DNA of 64,000 nucleotides from the NCBI GenBank assembly GCA_009924135.1, contig RFSE01000006.1:1-64000 (forward strand), in the 5' to 3' direction. Positions within the stretch are counted from its first letter, which is position 1. Each line of letters begins with the position of its first letter. The notes under the pieces are model-generated. The model saw nothing but the letters and a program-made list of their open reading frames with translations. It was not told where the DNA came from and made no database searches. Below are positions 46,052-55,366 of the stretch, in pieces. Both the position numbers and the translations under genes were made by a program. The DNA is from Pseudomonadota bacterium. Lineage in GTDB: Bacteria > Verrucomicrobiota > Verrucomicrobiia > Limisphaerales > SXTU01.

Positions 46052-46560
46052 CTGCGAGGGCCAAAGGGCACATCTCCATTTCTTTTCGTCCGCCCGAGAT
46101 CGAATCCCAACTACATACCGGTGCACCGCTAGGGAAAGGCTGATTTAACCACAGAGACACAGAGTTCACAGAGAATAGCCGTTAAAATTCGTTCTCTGTG
46201 TCCTCTGTGCCTCTGTGGTTAGTGCCTTGTTCAGACTCCTCTCCCTTCCTCGGAGGAAGGGAGAGATGATGGGAGCGGGCGAAGGTGGCCGGAGGCCGGA
46301 TAGGGGGTGCGTCCGCCCTCGCTCTCGCACGCAACCCCTCCCCATGAACCGGACCGCGACCGTCCCGGTCGCTGCGGCCACCCCGCCAACGAAAGGTTGC
46401 GGATTTCCTTACGTCCCACTTGCGCAAGTTGCCGCTGCGGCCCGGAGGGCCGCGGTCCGGTCCAAGGGCTCAAAGCGCGAACTTCTTGTTAGGAGAATTC
46501 TCACCCCGGCCCTCTCTCCCCTCATCCGATGAAGGGAGAGGGAGAAGACGGCGCGCGGGA
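46052..46560. repeat. Gene-free spacer with two palindromes
   Basis: 46147-46222: AACCACAGAGACACAGAG pairs with CTCTGTGCCTCTGTGGTT. 46232-46552: a wide inverted pair, CTCTCCCTTCCTCGGAGGAA and ATCCGATGAAGGGAGAGGGA. Probably also the terminator zone of the convergent esterase and ileS genes. Confidence 0.7.
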
Positions 46561-49269
46561 CTAGGTGGCCGCGCACTGTTTTACAGCCTCGACGCACCGG
46601 GGACAAAGGGTCGCGTGCTCGGGGTTCGTGCCGACTTCGGTTTCCGTGTGCCAGCAGCGTTCGCACTTCGTACCGGCAGCCTTGCTGACCAGCGTTGAAC
46701 TGGCCGCATCACCGTTGGCGTGGATTTCGAGCTGCGAGGTGTTGAGCAGTTCGCGCAGGGCTTCGGCGTGAATCTTGCCGTCCACGTAGAGCGGACCGGA
46801 GCCATTCAAGGTCAATTTGGCCTCGAGGGACTTGCCAATTTCCTTGGCCTGCCGGGCCTTCTCCAGTTCCGGCAGGGTTTGGACACGGAGTTTGAAGAGA
46901 CCATCCCACGCCGCTGTTTCTGCGTCGGAACGGTTGAAGGGCTGCGGAGCCCACTCAGCAAGATGCACGCTGGGCGTGGGTTTGCCGGGGATGAATTCCC
47001 AGGCTTCGTCGGCGGTGAAAACGAGGACGGGGGCGAGCATCTGGCAGAGGCGCGTGACCATGCGGTGCAGCGCGGTCTGCGTGCTGCGGCGGCGCGCGGA
47101 GTTCGCGGGGTCGGTGTAGAGGCGGTCCTTCACCACGTCGTTCTTGAGGCGCTCCTCGCTCACGACGATGTCGTTGCGGTAGTCCTGGCTGGCGACCCAC
47201 AGGCGCAGCACGTCCGCGCCGTATTCGTTCACGTAACGGTCGGCGGTCTGGGGCTTGGTGTAGCCGCCCTGCCCTTGCTTGCTCTTTGAGATCTTCTCGC
47301 GGTCTTCGTCCACCATGAAGCCGTGCGTGAGCACGGTCTTGAACGGCGCAGCCCCGTTGCCGGCGAGGGAGAGGAGCAGCGAAGATTGAAACCAGCCGCG
47401 ATGCTGGTCGGAGCCTTCGAGATACACATCCGCTTGCCAGCCGAGTTGGGAGTTGGGAGTTGGGAGTTGGGAGTTGGGGGCGGCCGAGTCGACGTGCTGA
47501 AGTTCTGACCGGCGCATGAGGACGGCGCGGCTGGAGCTGCCGGAGTCGATCCACACGTCGAGCGTGTCGGAGGACTTGGCGACGGCCTCGCGGCCGGTCC
47601 AGTCAGCGGGGCGGCAGAGGGTCCAGAGGTCGGCGGCGGTCTTCTCGAACCACACGTTGCTGCCGTGCTGCTCGAAGAGGCCGGCGGCCTTGCGGACGAT
47701 GGCGGCGTCTAGGATCGGCTCGCCCTGCACGTCGTAGAACGCCGGAATGGGCACGCCCCAACTGCGCTGGCGCGAGATGCACCAGTCAGGCCGGGATTTT
47801 ACCGCGCCCTCGATGCGGTTCTTGCCCCAGTCGGGTATCCAGTTCACGCGGTTGATTTCTTCCAACGCGCGTGCGCGGAAGGTCATCCCCGTAGGAGACG
47901 AGGTGACGAGTCTCTGACTGGATTCCGCATTCCGCATTCCGAGTTCCGCATTTGAAGCGAGACTCCTTACGTCGTCTCCTACGTGATCAACTTTGATAAA
48001 CCACTGGTCCATCGCTCGGAAAATGATCGGGGTCTTGCTGCGCCAGCAGTGCGGGTAGCTGTGGTGGTAGTTCTCCTGGTGGAGCAACGCATTGCGCACG
48101 CGGAGTTCGTGGAGGACGGCGTCGTTGGCGTCGCTGCGACCGTGCTTTTCGAGGATGGACTTGCCGAGCAGTTCGGCGGGCATCTGCTGCTCCACCGGCA
48201 GGTCGGCGGTGTGGGCGAGACAGCCCTCGTCATTGACGGGCGAGTAGATCGGCAGGCCCTCGCTGCGACCGAGATTGTAGTCATCCGCACCATGGCCGGG
48301 CGCGATGTGCACAAAGCCCGTGCCCGTGTCCGCCGTGACAAACGCGGCCGCGAACAACTGGCCGGTGCGCGCACAGAACGGGTGCTCGTAGGAAAGCGAT
48401 TCGAGTTCCTCCGCCGAGACGGTGCGCTCGATCTGGTAGTTGCCCGCCCAGCCACACTTCTGCGTGACGCTTTCGAGCAACGAGTTGCAGATCAGGTAAA
48501 CGTTCCCGTCGGCAATGATGCGGGAGTAGAAGAGGTCAGGGTTGAAGGCCACGGCGAGGTTCGCGGGCAGCGTCCAGGGCGTGGTGGTCCAGATGAGGAT
48601 GAAGGTGTTCGGCTCGCCGACGAGCTTGAACTTCACATAGACCGACTGGCTGACGTGGTCGGCGTACTCCACCTCGGCCTCGGCCAACGCGGTGCGGCAC
48701 GGGATGCTCCAATACACCGGCTTCTTGCCGCGATAGACGAAGCCCTGCGCGACGAGATCCGCGAACAGGCGCAGTTCGTCGGCCTCGTACTCCTTGTTGA
48801 GCGTGAGGTAAGGGTTTTGCCAGTCACCAAAGACGCCGAGGCGCTTGAACTGCGTGCGCTGGAGGTCGATGTATTTGCGGGCGTAGGCATCGCAGGCGGT
48901 GCGGATGGTGGCGGGATCGCTCGCGGTATCGCCGGCCTTGCGCATGTCCTGCGAGACCTTGAACTCGATGGGCAGGCCGTGGCAGTCCCAGCCGGGGACG
49001 TAGGGGGCATCCTTGCCGCGCAGAGTCTGGTACTTGACGATGACGTCCTTGAGCACCTTGTTCAGCGCGGTGCCGACATGGACATCACCGTTGGCGAAGG
49101 GCGGGCCATCGTGGAGGACGAACTTCTCGCGGCCGGCCCGGGCCGAGCGAATCTGCGCGTAAATCTGGTCGGCCTCCCAGCGGGCGAGGCGTTGCGGTTC
49201 GCGCGCGACGAGGTCGGCCTTCATGGCGAAGTCCGTGCGCGGCAGATTCAGCGTGTTCTTGTAGTCCAT
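46561..49269 (-). CDS. ileS: Isoleucyl-tRNA synthetase with two repeat-encoded inserts
   Basis: 902 residues from MDYKNTLNLPRTDFAMKA. HIGH-type motif FANGDVHVGTALNK, GWDCHGLPIE, editing domain, KMSKS-type DREKISKSKQG and a C-terminal zinc finger (CERCWHTETEV...CPRC). Charges tRNA-Ile. Two stretches do not belong to the family: residues about 429-460 (GDDVRSLASNAELGMRNAES...) encoded by a palindrome at 47891-47982, and residues about 596-608 (NSQLPTPNSQL) encoded by a GTTGGGA heptamer array. Both keep the frame, so the enzyme probably tolerates them. Confidence 0.93.
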   Translation of the reverse strand: MDYKNTLNLPRTDFAMKADLVAREPQRLARWEADQIYAQIRSARAGREKFVLHDGPPFANGDVHVGTALNKVLKDVIVKYQTLRGKDAPYVPGWDCHGLPIEFKVSQDMRKAGDTASDPATIRTACDAYARKYIDLQRTQFKRLGVFGDWQNPYLTLNKEYEADELRLFADLVAQGFVYRGKKPVYWSIPCRTALAEAEVEYADHVSQSVYVKFKLVGEPNTFILIWTTTPWTLPANLAVAFNPDLFYSRIIADGNVYLICNSLLESVTQKCGWAGNYQIERTVSAEELESLSYEHPFCARTGQLFAAAFVTADTGTGFVHIAPGHGADDYNLGRSEGLPIYSPVNDEGCLAHTADLPVEQQMPAELLGKSILEKHGRSDANDAVLHELRVRNALLHQENYHHSYPHCWRSKTPIIFRAMDQWFIKVDHVGDDVRSLASNAELGMRNAESSQRLVTSSPTGMTFRARALEEINRVNWIPDWGKNRIEGAVKSRPDWCISRQRSWGVPIPAFYDVQGEPILDAAIVRKAAGLFEQHGSNVWFEKTAADLWTLCRPADWTGREAVAKSSDTLDVWIDSGSSSRAVLMRRSELQHVDSAAPNSQLPTPNSQLGWQADVYLEGSDQHRGWFQSSLLLSLAGNGAAPFKTVLTHGFMVDEDREKISKSKQGQGGYTKPQTADRYVNEYGADVLRLWVASQDYRNDIVVSEERLKNDVVKDRLYTDPANSARRRSTQTALHRMVTRLCQMLAPVLVFTADEAWEFIPGKPTPSVHLAEWAPQPFNRSDAETAAWDGLFKLRVQTLPELEKARQAKEIGKSLEAKLTLNGSGPLYVDGKIHAEALRELLNTSQLEIHANGDAASSTLVSKAAGTKCERCWHTETEVGTNPEHATLCPRCVEAVKQCAAT
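47445..47480. repeat. Heptamer repeat (GTTGGGA) inside ileS
   Basis: Five tandem GTTGGGA units, the last GTTGGGG, encoding a Pro/Asn/Ser/Gln/Leu stretch just before the conserved ADVYLEGSDQHRGWF segment. Confidence 0.9.
47891..47982. repeat. Palindromic insertion inside ileS
   Basis: 24-base arms, GTAGGAGACGAGGTGACGAG and the inverse ending in ACGTCGTCTCCTAC, pairing at 21 of 24 positions. The loop contains ATTCCGC heptamers (47921-47951). Same arm length and consensus as the insertion at 5492-5584; a single arm recurs at 50696-50719. Confidence 0.9.
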
Positions 49270-49434
49270 AAGCTGCTCAAAGAGCGGGGACGCTAGCAGC
49301 CGGCGCAGGGGCAATCAAGCAGCGCGCAGGCTCAGGCGGACGCCGGGCAGGGATAATTTGATTGTCGGCACGCCATTTTTTGGCTAGACACTCCGCGAAT
49401 TCGCCGGGCACCGGTCCCGGCCACAGCCACCTAA

Positions 49435-50022
49435 ATGAAGATTCTGATCGCGGACGATGACCCGATCATTCGCCAGGTTTTGATGAACCTGTTGTCGAAG
49501 TGGGGTTATGGCGTCGTTCCGACCACCAACGGCGCGGAAGCGTGGGAAGTGCTCCAGCACGATTCCACGCTGCGCATCGGTCTCTTCGACTGGTTCATGC
49601 CCGAGATCAACGGCATGGAGCTGACCCGCCGCATCCGCGATGCCAACATCGCCCCCTTCTACATCATCCTCGTCACCGCGCGGGGCGGGAAGGACAGCCT
49701 GCTGGAAGCCTTGGACGCCGGGGCCGATGACTTCGTCAGCAAGCCCTTCGACAAGGAAATCCTCCAGGCCCGCATCAAGGTCGGCGTGCGCTCCGTCGAG
49801 CTGCAATCGTACCTCATCCAACGCCTGTCCACGGCCGAGGCAGCCATGCAGGGCGTGGCCCAGTTCAAGAACTTCATCCCGCTGTGCAGCGTGTGTGGTC
49901 GGGCGAAGGATTTGAACGACCAGTGGCACAAGCTGGATCTTCCCTACCAGACGGGCACCGGTGACACCGCCTTCCACATCTGCTGCCCGGACTGCCGGGA
50001 GAAGATCAGCAAGGTGAGATAA
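49435..50022 (+). CDS. Response regulator with C-terminal Cys-rich module
   Basis: 195 residues. Receiver domain: acidic pocket IADDDP, phospho-acceptor D52 in LFDWFMPEING and conserved Lys in DDFVSKPFD. The C-terminal part has a coiled segment (QRLSTAEAAMQGVAQFKNFIP) and a zinc-ribbon-like LCSVCGRAKDLNDQW...ICCPDCREK. No DNA-binding or enzymatic output domain. No histidine kinase is adjacent; the chemosensory CheA hybrid begins 8.7 kb further on, and a link is speculative. Confidence 0.85.
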   Translation: MKILIADDDPIIRQVLMNLLSKWGYGVVPTTNGAEAWEVLQHDSTLRIGLFDWFMPEINGMELTRRIRDANIAPFYIILVTARGGKDSLLEALDAGADDFVSKPFDKEILQARIKVGVRSVELQSYLIQRLSTAEAAMQGVAQFKNFIPLCSVCGRAKDLNDQWHKLDLPYQTGTGDTAFHICCPDCREKISKVR

Positions 50023-50176
50023 GCCCGGTCGCAGCTGACCCATTTTCCCGGGCGAACTGCGGTGGAATTCATCGTCGTAAAATGGCGACTCTCAGGAACG
50101 AATCCCATCTTGGGAGCACCTCTTCAGTCGGAAGACGGGGTTCGCCGGAGTCTCATCCAGTCGTAACTCACCAGCC

Positions 50177-50392
50177 ATGAGCGTCCCCACCAACATCAAG
50201 TGCCCGTCGTGCAAAAAGGCCGGCGACTGGTTCGCCACGCCCTTTGGCCCGTTCTGCTCAAAACGCTGCAAGCTCGTGGACCTCGGCCAGTGGTTCAACG
50301 AGGAACACACCATTTCCGAACCGCTCCGCCCCGATCATTTCAAAGGCTACGACGAATTGCCTCCGGGCGATCATCTGGACCAGCCGGAGTAA
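50177..50392 (+). CDS. yacG: DNA gyrase inhibitor/zinc protein YacG
   Basis: 71 residues. Zinc ligands C9, C12, C27 and C31 in KCPSCKK and FCSKRCKLVDLGQWF, then an acidic tail, exactly the YacG layout. YacG binds GyrB in E. coli and inhibits gyrase. Confidence 0.9.
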   Translation: MSVPTNIKCPSCKKAGDWFATPFGPFCSKRCKLVDLGQWFNEEHTISEPLRPDHFKGYDELPPGDHLDQPE

Positions 50393-50781
50393 AAAGCACG
50401 CACTCATCCCGTGGCAGCAGGCATCTTGCCTGCCGTAGAGCCGGGCGTCCCGCCCGGCGGAAGGAAGGCCACCCTGCGAGAGACCCTGTGAACATCGCGG
50501 CACACCCACCCTGGGTTGCGTTTCTTCCGGGCGGCAAGATGCCCGCCCTCTACGTCAGGCGGGACGCCTGACGCCACCTTGGTAGGGCGAGCATCTCAGA
50601 CAGCACACAGAAACTCGCTCCGTTCGCGCTTCATTCGTTGGCAGATGGGGTTCGACGGAGTCTCACTCCACCGCTCGACAGGCGTACACAAGCCAGTAGG
50701 AGACGACGTGAGGAGTCTCTATCTAAAATGTGGGACTCAAGTGCGAAGACTGAGACACTCTGCACCTACTCCCGCAAATGG
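50393..50781. repeat. Mosaic of repeat fragments
   Basis: 50405-50580: GCAGGCATCTTGCCTGCCGT hairpins as in the 38-kb island. 50580-50680: GGTAGGGCGAGC ... TTCGACGGAGTCTCACTCC, related to 25130-25157 and to the start of a repeat at 63967. 50696-50719: one arm of the ileS/haem-gene palindrome family (GTAGGAGACGACGTGAGGAG). No gene. Confidence 0.75.
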
Positions 50782-53436
50782 CTACTTATTCGCCGTGGCG
50801 GCTGGTGCAGACGGTGACTCGGCTGTAAGCGTGTAGATGCGGCTGCCGAAAGTGTCAACGAGTGTGGAGGTCAGAAAGAGCACTCGGCGTGGAGGTTGGG
50901 CTCGCGGTTGAGCATTTGCTGTGGCAGGCTCCGAGAGTTTCAGCATCACTGTCTGTGCGTCCCAGGCGACACACTCCGCGCGAGAGATCGTCTTGCCATC
51001 ACGCGTGACGGCCAAGTCCATGCTGATGTATCCATCAAAACGTGCAATTGGCCGGACCTCCAATATCAAGCCCTGTGCGAAACCGCCTTCGGTCTTGATC
51101 TTTGGAAGTTCGATTACAGCCTGTTCACCGGATCGGGTCGTCACCTTGGGCAAGGACCTTACACTTCCTGTTTCGAACTGTTCCAAGGTGCGCATGGTCG
51201 CAGCGAACTGTCGCGTGTTGAAGATGCCGGTAATGACCGCCAATGGCACGGCATTGGCGCGCACTTGTTTATTGGTCACGCTCCCCGAGGAGGCGAATGG
51301 GCTGTCGGGCAACGCGGATCGTGGGAGGGAACAGTTTGGGATTGTTGGGTTCGGCCCGTTCGATGCCGAAGGTTGGTTGATAACGGCATTTGCATTGAAC
51401 CAGTCACAGCCCACCACCTTGTCATTGTTCTCGTCCACCACCACAAACCTAGCCTGAATCATTACTTGCGGCGGCTTGATGTTAAGCGACTCAGGGATGC
51501 GGTCCAAATCCTCCAACGATGCGCGGATGAGAAGCTGGCCAGTGCGGTCATTGAAGTAAACCTGTGTGGCATCCGACTCATCAAACCGGTTGGTTACAAC
51601 GATATCCTTCCTAATTACGTCCCGGAGGTAATCGCGCATAAAGAGATTCACTTGGTCCGTGTAATTTGCAGCCCCGGCTACGCTCGAAGGCCCGTGTACA
51701 GTTCGATTGCCTATTGGCCGGATCCTGCTTGTGACCGAGTTAGCCACAGCACCGGCCATTTTCTGGAGGTCTTGCACAAAAGCATCCGGATCCACTTTAA
51801 ACGTCCGCACGAATACGTTCGGCTTCTCCGGCAGCCAGGGCGTGAGGACGACACCATGATCCTCGACGGTGTATTTCATTCCACCGATCCGCCAATGCTC
51901 TTTCGTGTACACTGGTGTCGTCAGGCAAATCAAATCCAAGGCCTGGCGGAGGGATAAATTCTTGATCGGTATATTGCTGCCAACCAACGTAGTATTGAAG
52001 TCGGAGTCCGGTTGATTCGTGGCGGATTTAACAGTTTCCCGGGACGTAGCCGCCCGGACGGTTTCAATTGCCAGCTTGTTGAAAAATAATTTCACCCCCT
52101 GCTTCTCCGGGTCAAACAGCCTCGCCTCGTGGTTGAGCACTTTGACGACATCTGGCAACGGCAGACCGGCGCAAGAGAATTCCGGCAAGATGATTTCGTC
52201 GAGCTTGCCCTGAATGCGCTCCGTGCCCTTGCTGCTGGGCTTGGGATAGGGGGCAGAGTTGTTTGTGCGGTCATTGACAATTGGGTTAGGCAGAGAATTC
52301 GTTGGAAGTGTCGGCGCGGCGTTGGTTCCGTTCCGCACGGGCGACGGCAACTTCTGAATCGCCTGCTCGATGGCGTGCAGGTCGATAGTGGTGCCGCGGG
52401 CGAGAAGGAGGCCATTCTCCGGATAGTACGTCACGCGTGCGCTGGCGTTCGATTCGCTGAGGCTGGTGACGCCGGCGGACTGGAAGTATTGGCGGACGAG
52501 CGCATTGACCTCGGTGAGCGTGCGCTGGGTGGCTGGGGCGGTCGCGGCGATCGCCGCCCGCACGGGACCGGTGGTGGAGGAGGCGGGCTGGTTCTGACCG
52601 GCGGCACCGGTGCTGTTGCCGCCATTGGCGGTCGCGCCCAGCACCGGACTGCCCACCACGCCTTGCAGGCCTTGCATAAACGTGTTCGGGTCCAAGCGAA
52701 ACATCCGCGTGTAGTACGCCACCGGCCCGCGCGGGATGAAGGCGATGGCGTACTCCTCCACGCTGAACACCATGGGCACCTCCGCGGTCTTGCAGATGAC
52801 ATCCAGCGCATGACGCAGCGTGAGCTCCTTCAGCGGCCGGCCCACGCGGATGAGGCCCTCGCTCAAGGCCACGGGGCGAGCCACGGGCACCGGATTGCCA
52901 TTGGCATCGAGCAATGGCAACTGCGGCGACACGTCGTTGATCAGGAAATTCAGGCCCTTCTCCTCCGGGTCGAATTTCTTCGCATCCTCCGAGAGCCGCT
53001 TGACCACCTCCGCCAGCGGCACGCCGTCGAAGTGGACTTCGGGCAGGATGATTTCATCGAGCTTGCGGCTGAGGCGATGCGCGCCTCCACTGCTCCAAGT
53101 CAGGGACGGTCGCGCGCCAGGGTTGCGCACGGCGGGATTGGGTCCGGTAGTTTCTTGGGGGTTAGGCGAATCAGCGGCCAATTGCGTCCCGGTTACAACC
53201 GACGACAGGAGGCCCCGGGTCAATTCTAAACTCCGAATTCCGAATTCAATATTGGGCAGCGGGCTGCCCAATGCGGTGCCTGCGCCCTTCTTTGGCAAGT
53301 CGGCTTGGGACTGTGGTTGCCCGGCAATGACGACAAGTTCGGTGACGGCAAACAGCCAGGTAAATGTCTTGGCCCAACGGACTAAGCGGAAGCAGAGTGG
53401 GTGCTTGGCCATGCGATGGAATTTGGGAGTGCGCAT
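50782..53436 (-). CDS. Secretin-like protein with duplicated N-domains
   Basis: About 884 residues (start may be the internal Met at codon 9). After a hydrophobic N-terminus (FTWLFAVTELVVIAG) there are two tandem copies, about 290 residues apart, of a KLDEIILPE...DVVK.L..EA..FDPE..G module, each followed by LRHALDVIC/LRQALDLIC and a FRLDP/FKVDP-F-QLQ segment. This is the secretin N-domain style. The C-terminus (QVMIQARFVVVDENNDK, RSLPKVTTRSGEQAVIEL, LEVRPIARFDGYISMDLAV) resembles the secretin beta-domain. No other type II/IV secretion genes are nearby. A heptamer array encodes residues about 61-71. Confidence 0.72.
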   Translation of the reverse strand: MRTPKFHRMAKHPLCFRLVRWAKTFTWLFAVTELVVIAGQPQSQADLPKKGAGTALGSPLPNIEFGIRSLELTRGLLSSVVTGTQLAADSPNPQETTGPNPAVRNPGARPSLTWSSGGAHRLSRKLDEIILPEVHFDGVPLAEVVKRLSEDAKKFDPEEKGLNFLINDVSPQLPLLDANGNPVPVARPVALSEGLIRVGRPLKELTLRHALDVICKTAEVPMVFSVEEYAIAFIPRGPVAYYTRMFRLDPNTFMQGLQGVVGSPVLGATANGGNSTGAAGQNQPASSTTGPVRAAIAATAPATQRTLTEVNALVRQYFQSAGVTSLSESNASARVTYYPENGLLLARGTTIDLHAIEQAIQKLPSPVRNGTNAAPTLPTNSLPNPIVNDRTNNSAPYPKPSSKGTERIQGKLDEIILPEFSCAGLPLPDVVKVLNHEARLFDPEKQGVKLFFNKLAIETVRAATSRETVKSATNQPDSDFNTTLVGSNIPIKNLSLRQALDLICLTTPVYTKEHWRIGGMKYTVEDHGVVLTPWLPEKPNVFVRTFKVDPDAFVQDLQKMAGAVANSVTSRIRPIGNRTVHGPSSVAGAANYTDQVNLFMRDYLRDVIRKDIVVTNRFDESDATQVYFNDRTGQLLIRASLEDLDRIPESLNIKPPQVMIQARFVVVDENNDKVVGCDWFNANAVINQPSASNGPNPTIPNCSLPRSALPDSPFASSGSVTNKQVRANAVPLAVITGIFNTRQFAATMRTLEQFETGSVRSLPKVTTRSGEQAVIELPKIKTEGGFAQGLILEVRPIARFDGYISMDLAVTRDGKTISRAECVAWDAQTVMLKLSEPATANAQPRAQPPRRVLFLTSTLVDTFGSRIYTLTAESPSAPAATANK
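53222..53254. repeat. Heptamer repeat inside secretin-like gene
   Basis: AAACTCCGAATTCCGAATTC: 7-base period (ACTCCGA, ATTCCGA, ATTCAAT), translated as part of the N-terminal linker. A closely related stretch occurs upstream of the 8710-9306 gene (about 9360-9383). Confidence 0.75.
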
Positions 53437-53746
53437 GCCGGAGCCGGCCGGAATTGGCGTTTCGCGTTACGGATTACGCGTTAAGAATAACGCTTCTTGG
53501 TGGTATTAGTGCTCTGATCAATACTCCCCTGCCCGTTAAATGATCAAGCATCAGTTTCCGGGCTGACTCTGGGCTTGTTTCCGAGGGTTGATGGACTAAC
53601 CTTGGGGCACTGAAATCCCGCCGCTGTCCGGCGTGGTTCGATATCGTGGTGATGTTGCATCCATTGCGTTCACGCCGGTTTCACTGGCTGCTTCCGGCCG
53701 CCCTCGTCCGCGTCCGGGTGGACGCCGGGCCGTGTCCCCGTCCAGC
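53437..53746. other. Divergent intergenic region
   Basis: Between the secretin-like gene and the chemosensory operon. Has a GCGTTAC-type heptamer array (53457-53487); otherwise nothing clear. The operon promoter presumably lies here. Confidence 0.5.
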
Positions 53747-55354
53747 ATGAAGACCATCACGCTCATCCAACGGCTGCGCCGGGGCTTCGGGACGTTGTTT
53801 CTGGTGGCCGTGTTGTGCGGGACCGCCGTCGCCTGGCAGGCTTGGCGGTCCGTGGACCGGCAATTTGAGGCGGAACGGCTGCGGGGCCAGGCGACGACCC
53901 TGGCGGAGCGGATGCGGTTTGCGACCCTGCAAATGGGCGAGGCGTTGCTTGGCGTGCTGCTGGAGCCGCAAAACCAGGCGGAGCGGGGTCGCAAACTCAA
54001 GGCCGACGAGGAATTGCGCCGCACCATCGCCGAGTTGCGCACCTTGCTGCGGAACCAGCCAGATGCGTTGCGCAAGGCGCTGGAAGACGTCAGCGACCTG
54101 GACACCCGGGAACTGAACATAATCGAGAACCGGGTGCTGGCGCTGGTTTTGACGAATCCGGCGCAGGCGCGTACGGAATACACTGAACAATACCTGCCCA
54201 CGCGCCGGCGACAGGAACAATTGCTGGATGAGTTTATCAACCGCGCGGGCCGGATCGGCGCGGGCGAACTGGACTGGTATCGCATTGCCCTCGGTGCGCT
54301 GGGGGCGCTGCTGGTGGTGGCAGCCACGGGGACGTTCCTGACCTACCGGACCGAAGTGGCCTTCAACAACTCGCTGGAGGCCCTGTGGCAAGGCGTGGAC
54401 CGGTTACGCACCGGCGTGCTGAATGAACCGATCCGGTTAAACGAACGCAACGAATGCACCTTGCTGGCTGAGAGTCTCAACCGCCTGGGCACGGAGATGG
54501 CGGAACTGGCCGGGCAACTGCGCCAGTCGGGAGGCGAGGTGCTGACGGTGAACAACCGCCTGGGAGCCGCGTTGGGCACCACCAAACAGCACGTCTCGGA
54601 AATGGGAAACTCTGCGGTCCAGCTGGCCGCCTCCGCCCGGCGCGTGCTCAACACCGCCGGCGAGCTGTCCCGCACCATCCATTCCGTCTCCCTCGTCGCC
54701 GATCAAACCGCGATGCTGACGGATTCCAGCCAGATAGGACTCACGCGCATGAGCCAGAAGATGGAAGCCATCCACCGCGCCGCCGATGGCATCAACGCGA
54801 AGCTTGGCATCCTCAACGAAAAAGCCGCCAACATCAGCCAGGTCATCACCACGATGGCGAAGGTGGCGGACCAGACCAACCTGCTCTCGCTGAACGCCGC
54901 CATCGAGGCGGAAAAAGCCGGCGAGTACGGCCGCGGCTTCGCGGTGGTCGCCACCGAGATACAACGGCTGGCCGACCAGACCGCCGTGGCCGCCGAGGAC
55001 ATCGAACAGACGGTGCGCGAGATGCAGGCCGCCGTGACCGCCGGCGTGATGGGCATGGACAAATTTGCGGACGAGGTCCGGCAGGGCGTGGGCGACGTGC
55101 ACAAGGTGGGCGAGCAGTTGGGCCGGGTTCTCCAACACGTGCAGGCCATCACCCCGCAGATCGAGTCCGTCAACACCACCATGAACGCGCATACCGAGAG
55201 CGCCCGGCAGATTTCCGAGGCCACCACCAAGTTCGGCGACTTCTCCCGGGCCACGACCGATTCCCAACGGCAGGCTTGGGTGGCGTTGGGCGAGTTCGAG
55301 TCCGCCGCCCGCCGCATCCAAGAGCGGACCGCCCGTTTCAAACTCAATACCTGA
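53747..55354 (+). CDS. Methyl-accepting chemotaxis protein (WspA-like), first
   Basis: 535 residues from MKTITLIQRLRRGFG. Two membrane helices (about 15-33 and about 180-200) flank a small helical sensory region, then HAMP-like and cytoplasmic signalling segments. The hairpin tip is NLLSLNAAIEAEKAGEYGRGF followed by LADQTAVAAEDIEQTV, the WspA-type pattern rather than the classical Tsr type. First gene of an operon: 12 bases separate it from the second MCP. Senses an unknown envelope or surface signal. Confidence 0.88.
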   Translation: MKTITLIQRLRRGFGTLFLVAVLCGTAVAWQAWRSVDRQFEAERLRGQATTLAERMRFATLQMGEALLGVLLEPQNQAERGRKLKADEELRRTIAELRTLLRNQPDALRKALEDVSDLDTRELNIIENRVLALVLTNPAQARTEYTEQYLPTRRRQEQLLDEFINRAGRIGAGELDWYRIALGALGALLVVAATGTFLTYRTEVAFNNSLEALWQGVDRLRTGVLNEPIRLNERNECTLLAESLNRLGTEMAELAGQLRQSGGEVLTVNNRLGAALGTTKQHVSEMGNSAVQLAASARRVLNTAGELSRTIHSVSLVADQTAMLTDSSQIGLTRMSQKMEAIHRAADGINAKLGILNEKAANISQVITTMAKVADQTNLLSLNAAIEAEKAGEYGRGFAVVATEIQRLADQTAVAAEDIEQTVREMQAAVTAGVMGMDKFADEVRQGVGDVHKVGEQLGRVLQHVQAITPQIESVNTTMNAHTESARQISEATTKFGDFSRATTDSQRQAWVALGEFESAARRIQERTARFKLNT

Positions 55355-55366
55355 TCCCGCCTGGCC

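Noticed and set aside
46161-46560. Small ORFs between the esterase and ileS
   Set aside because: Arg/Pro-rich ORFs in palindromic spacer sequence with no start context.
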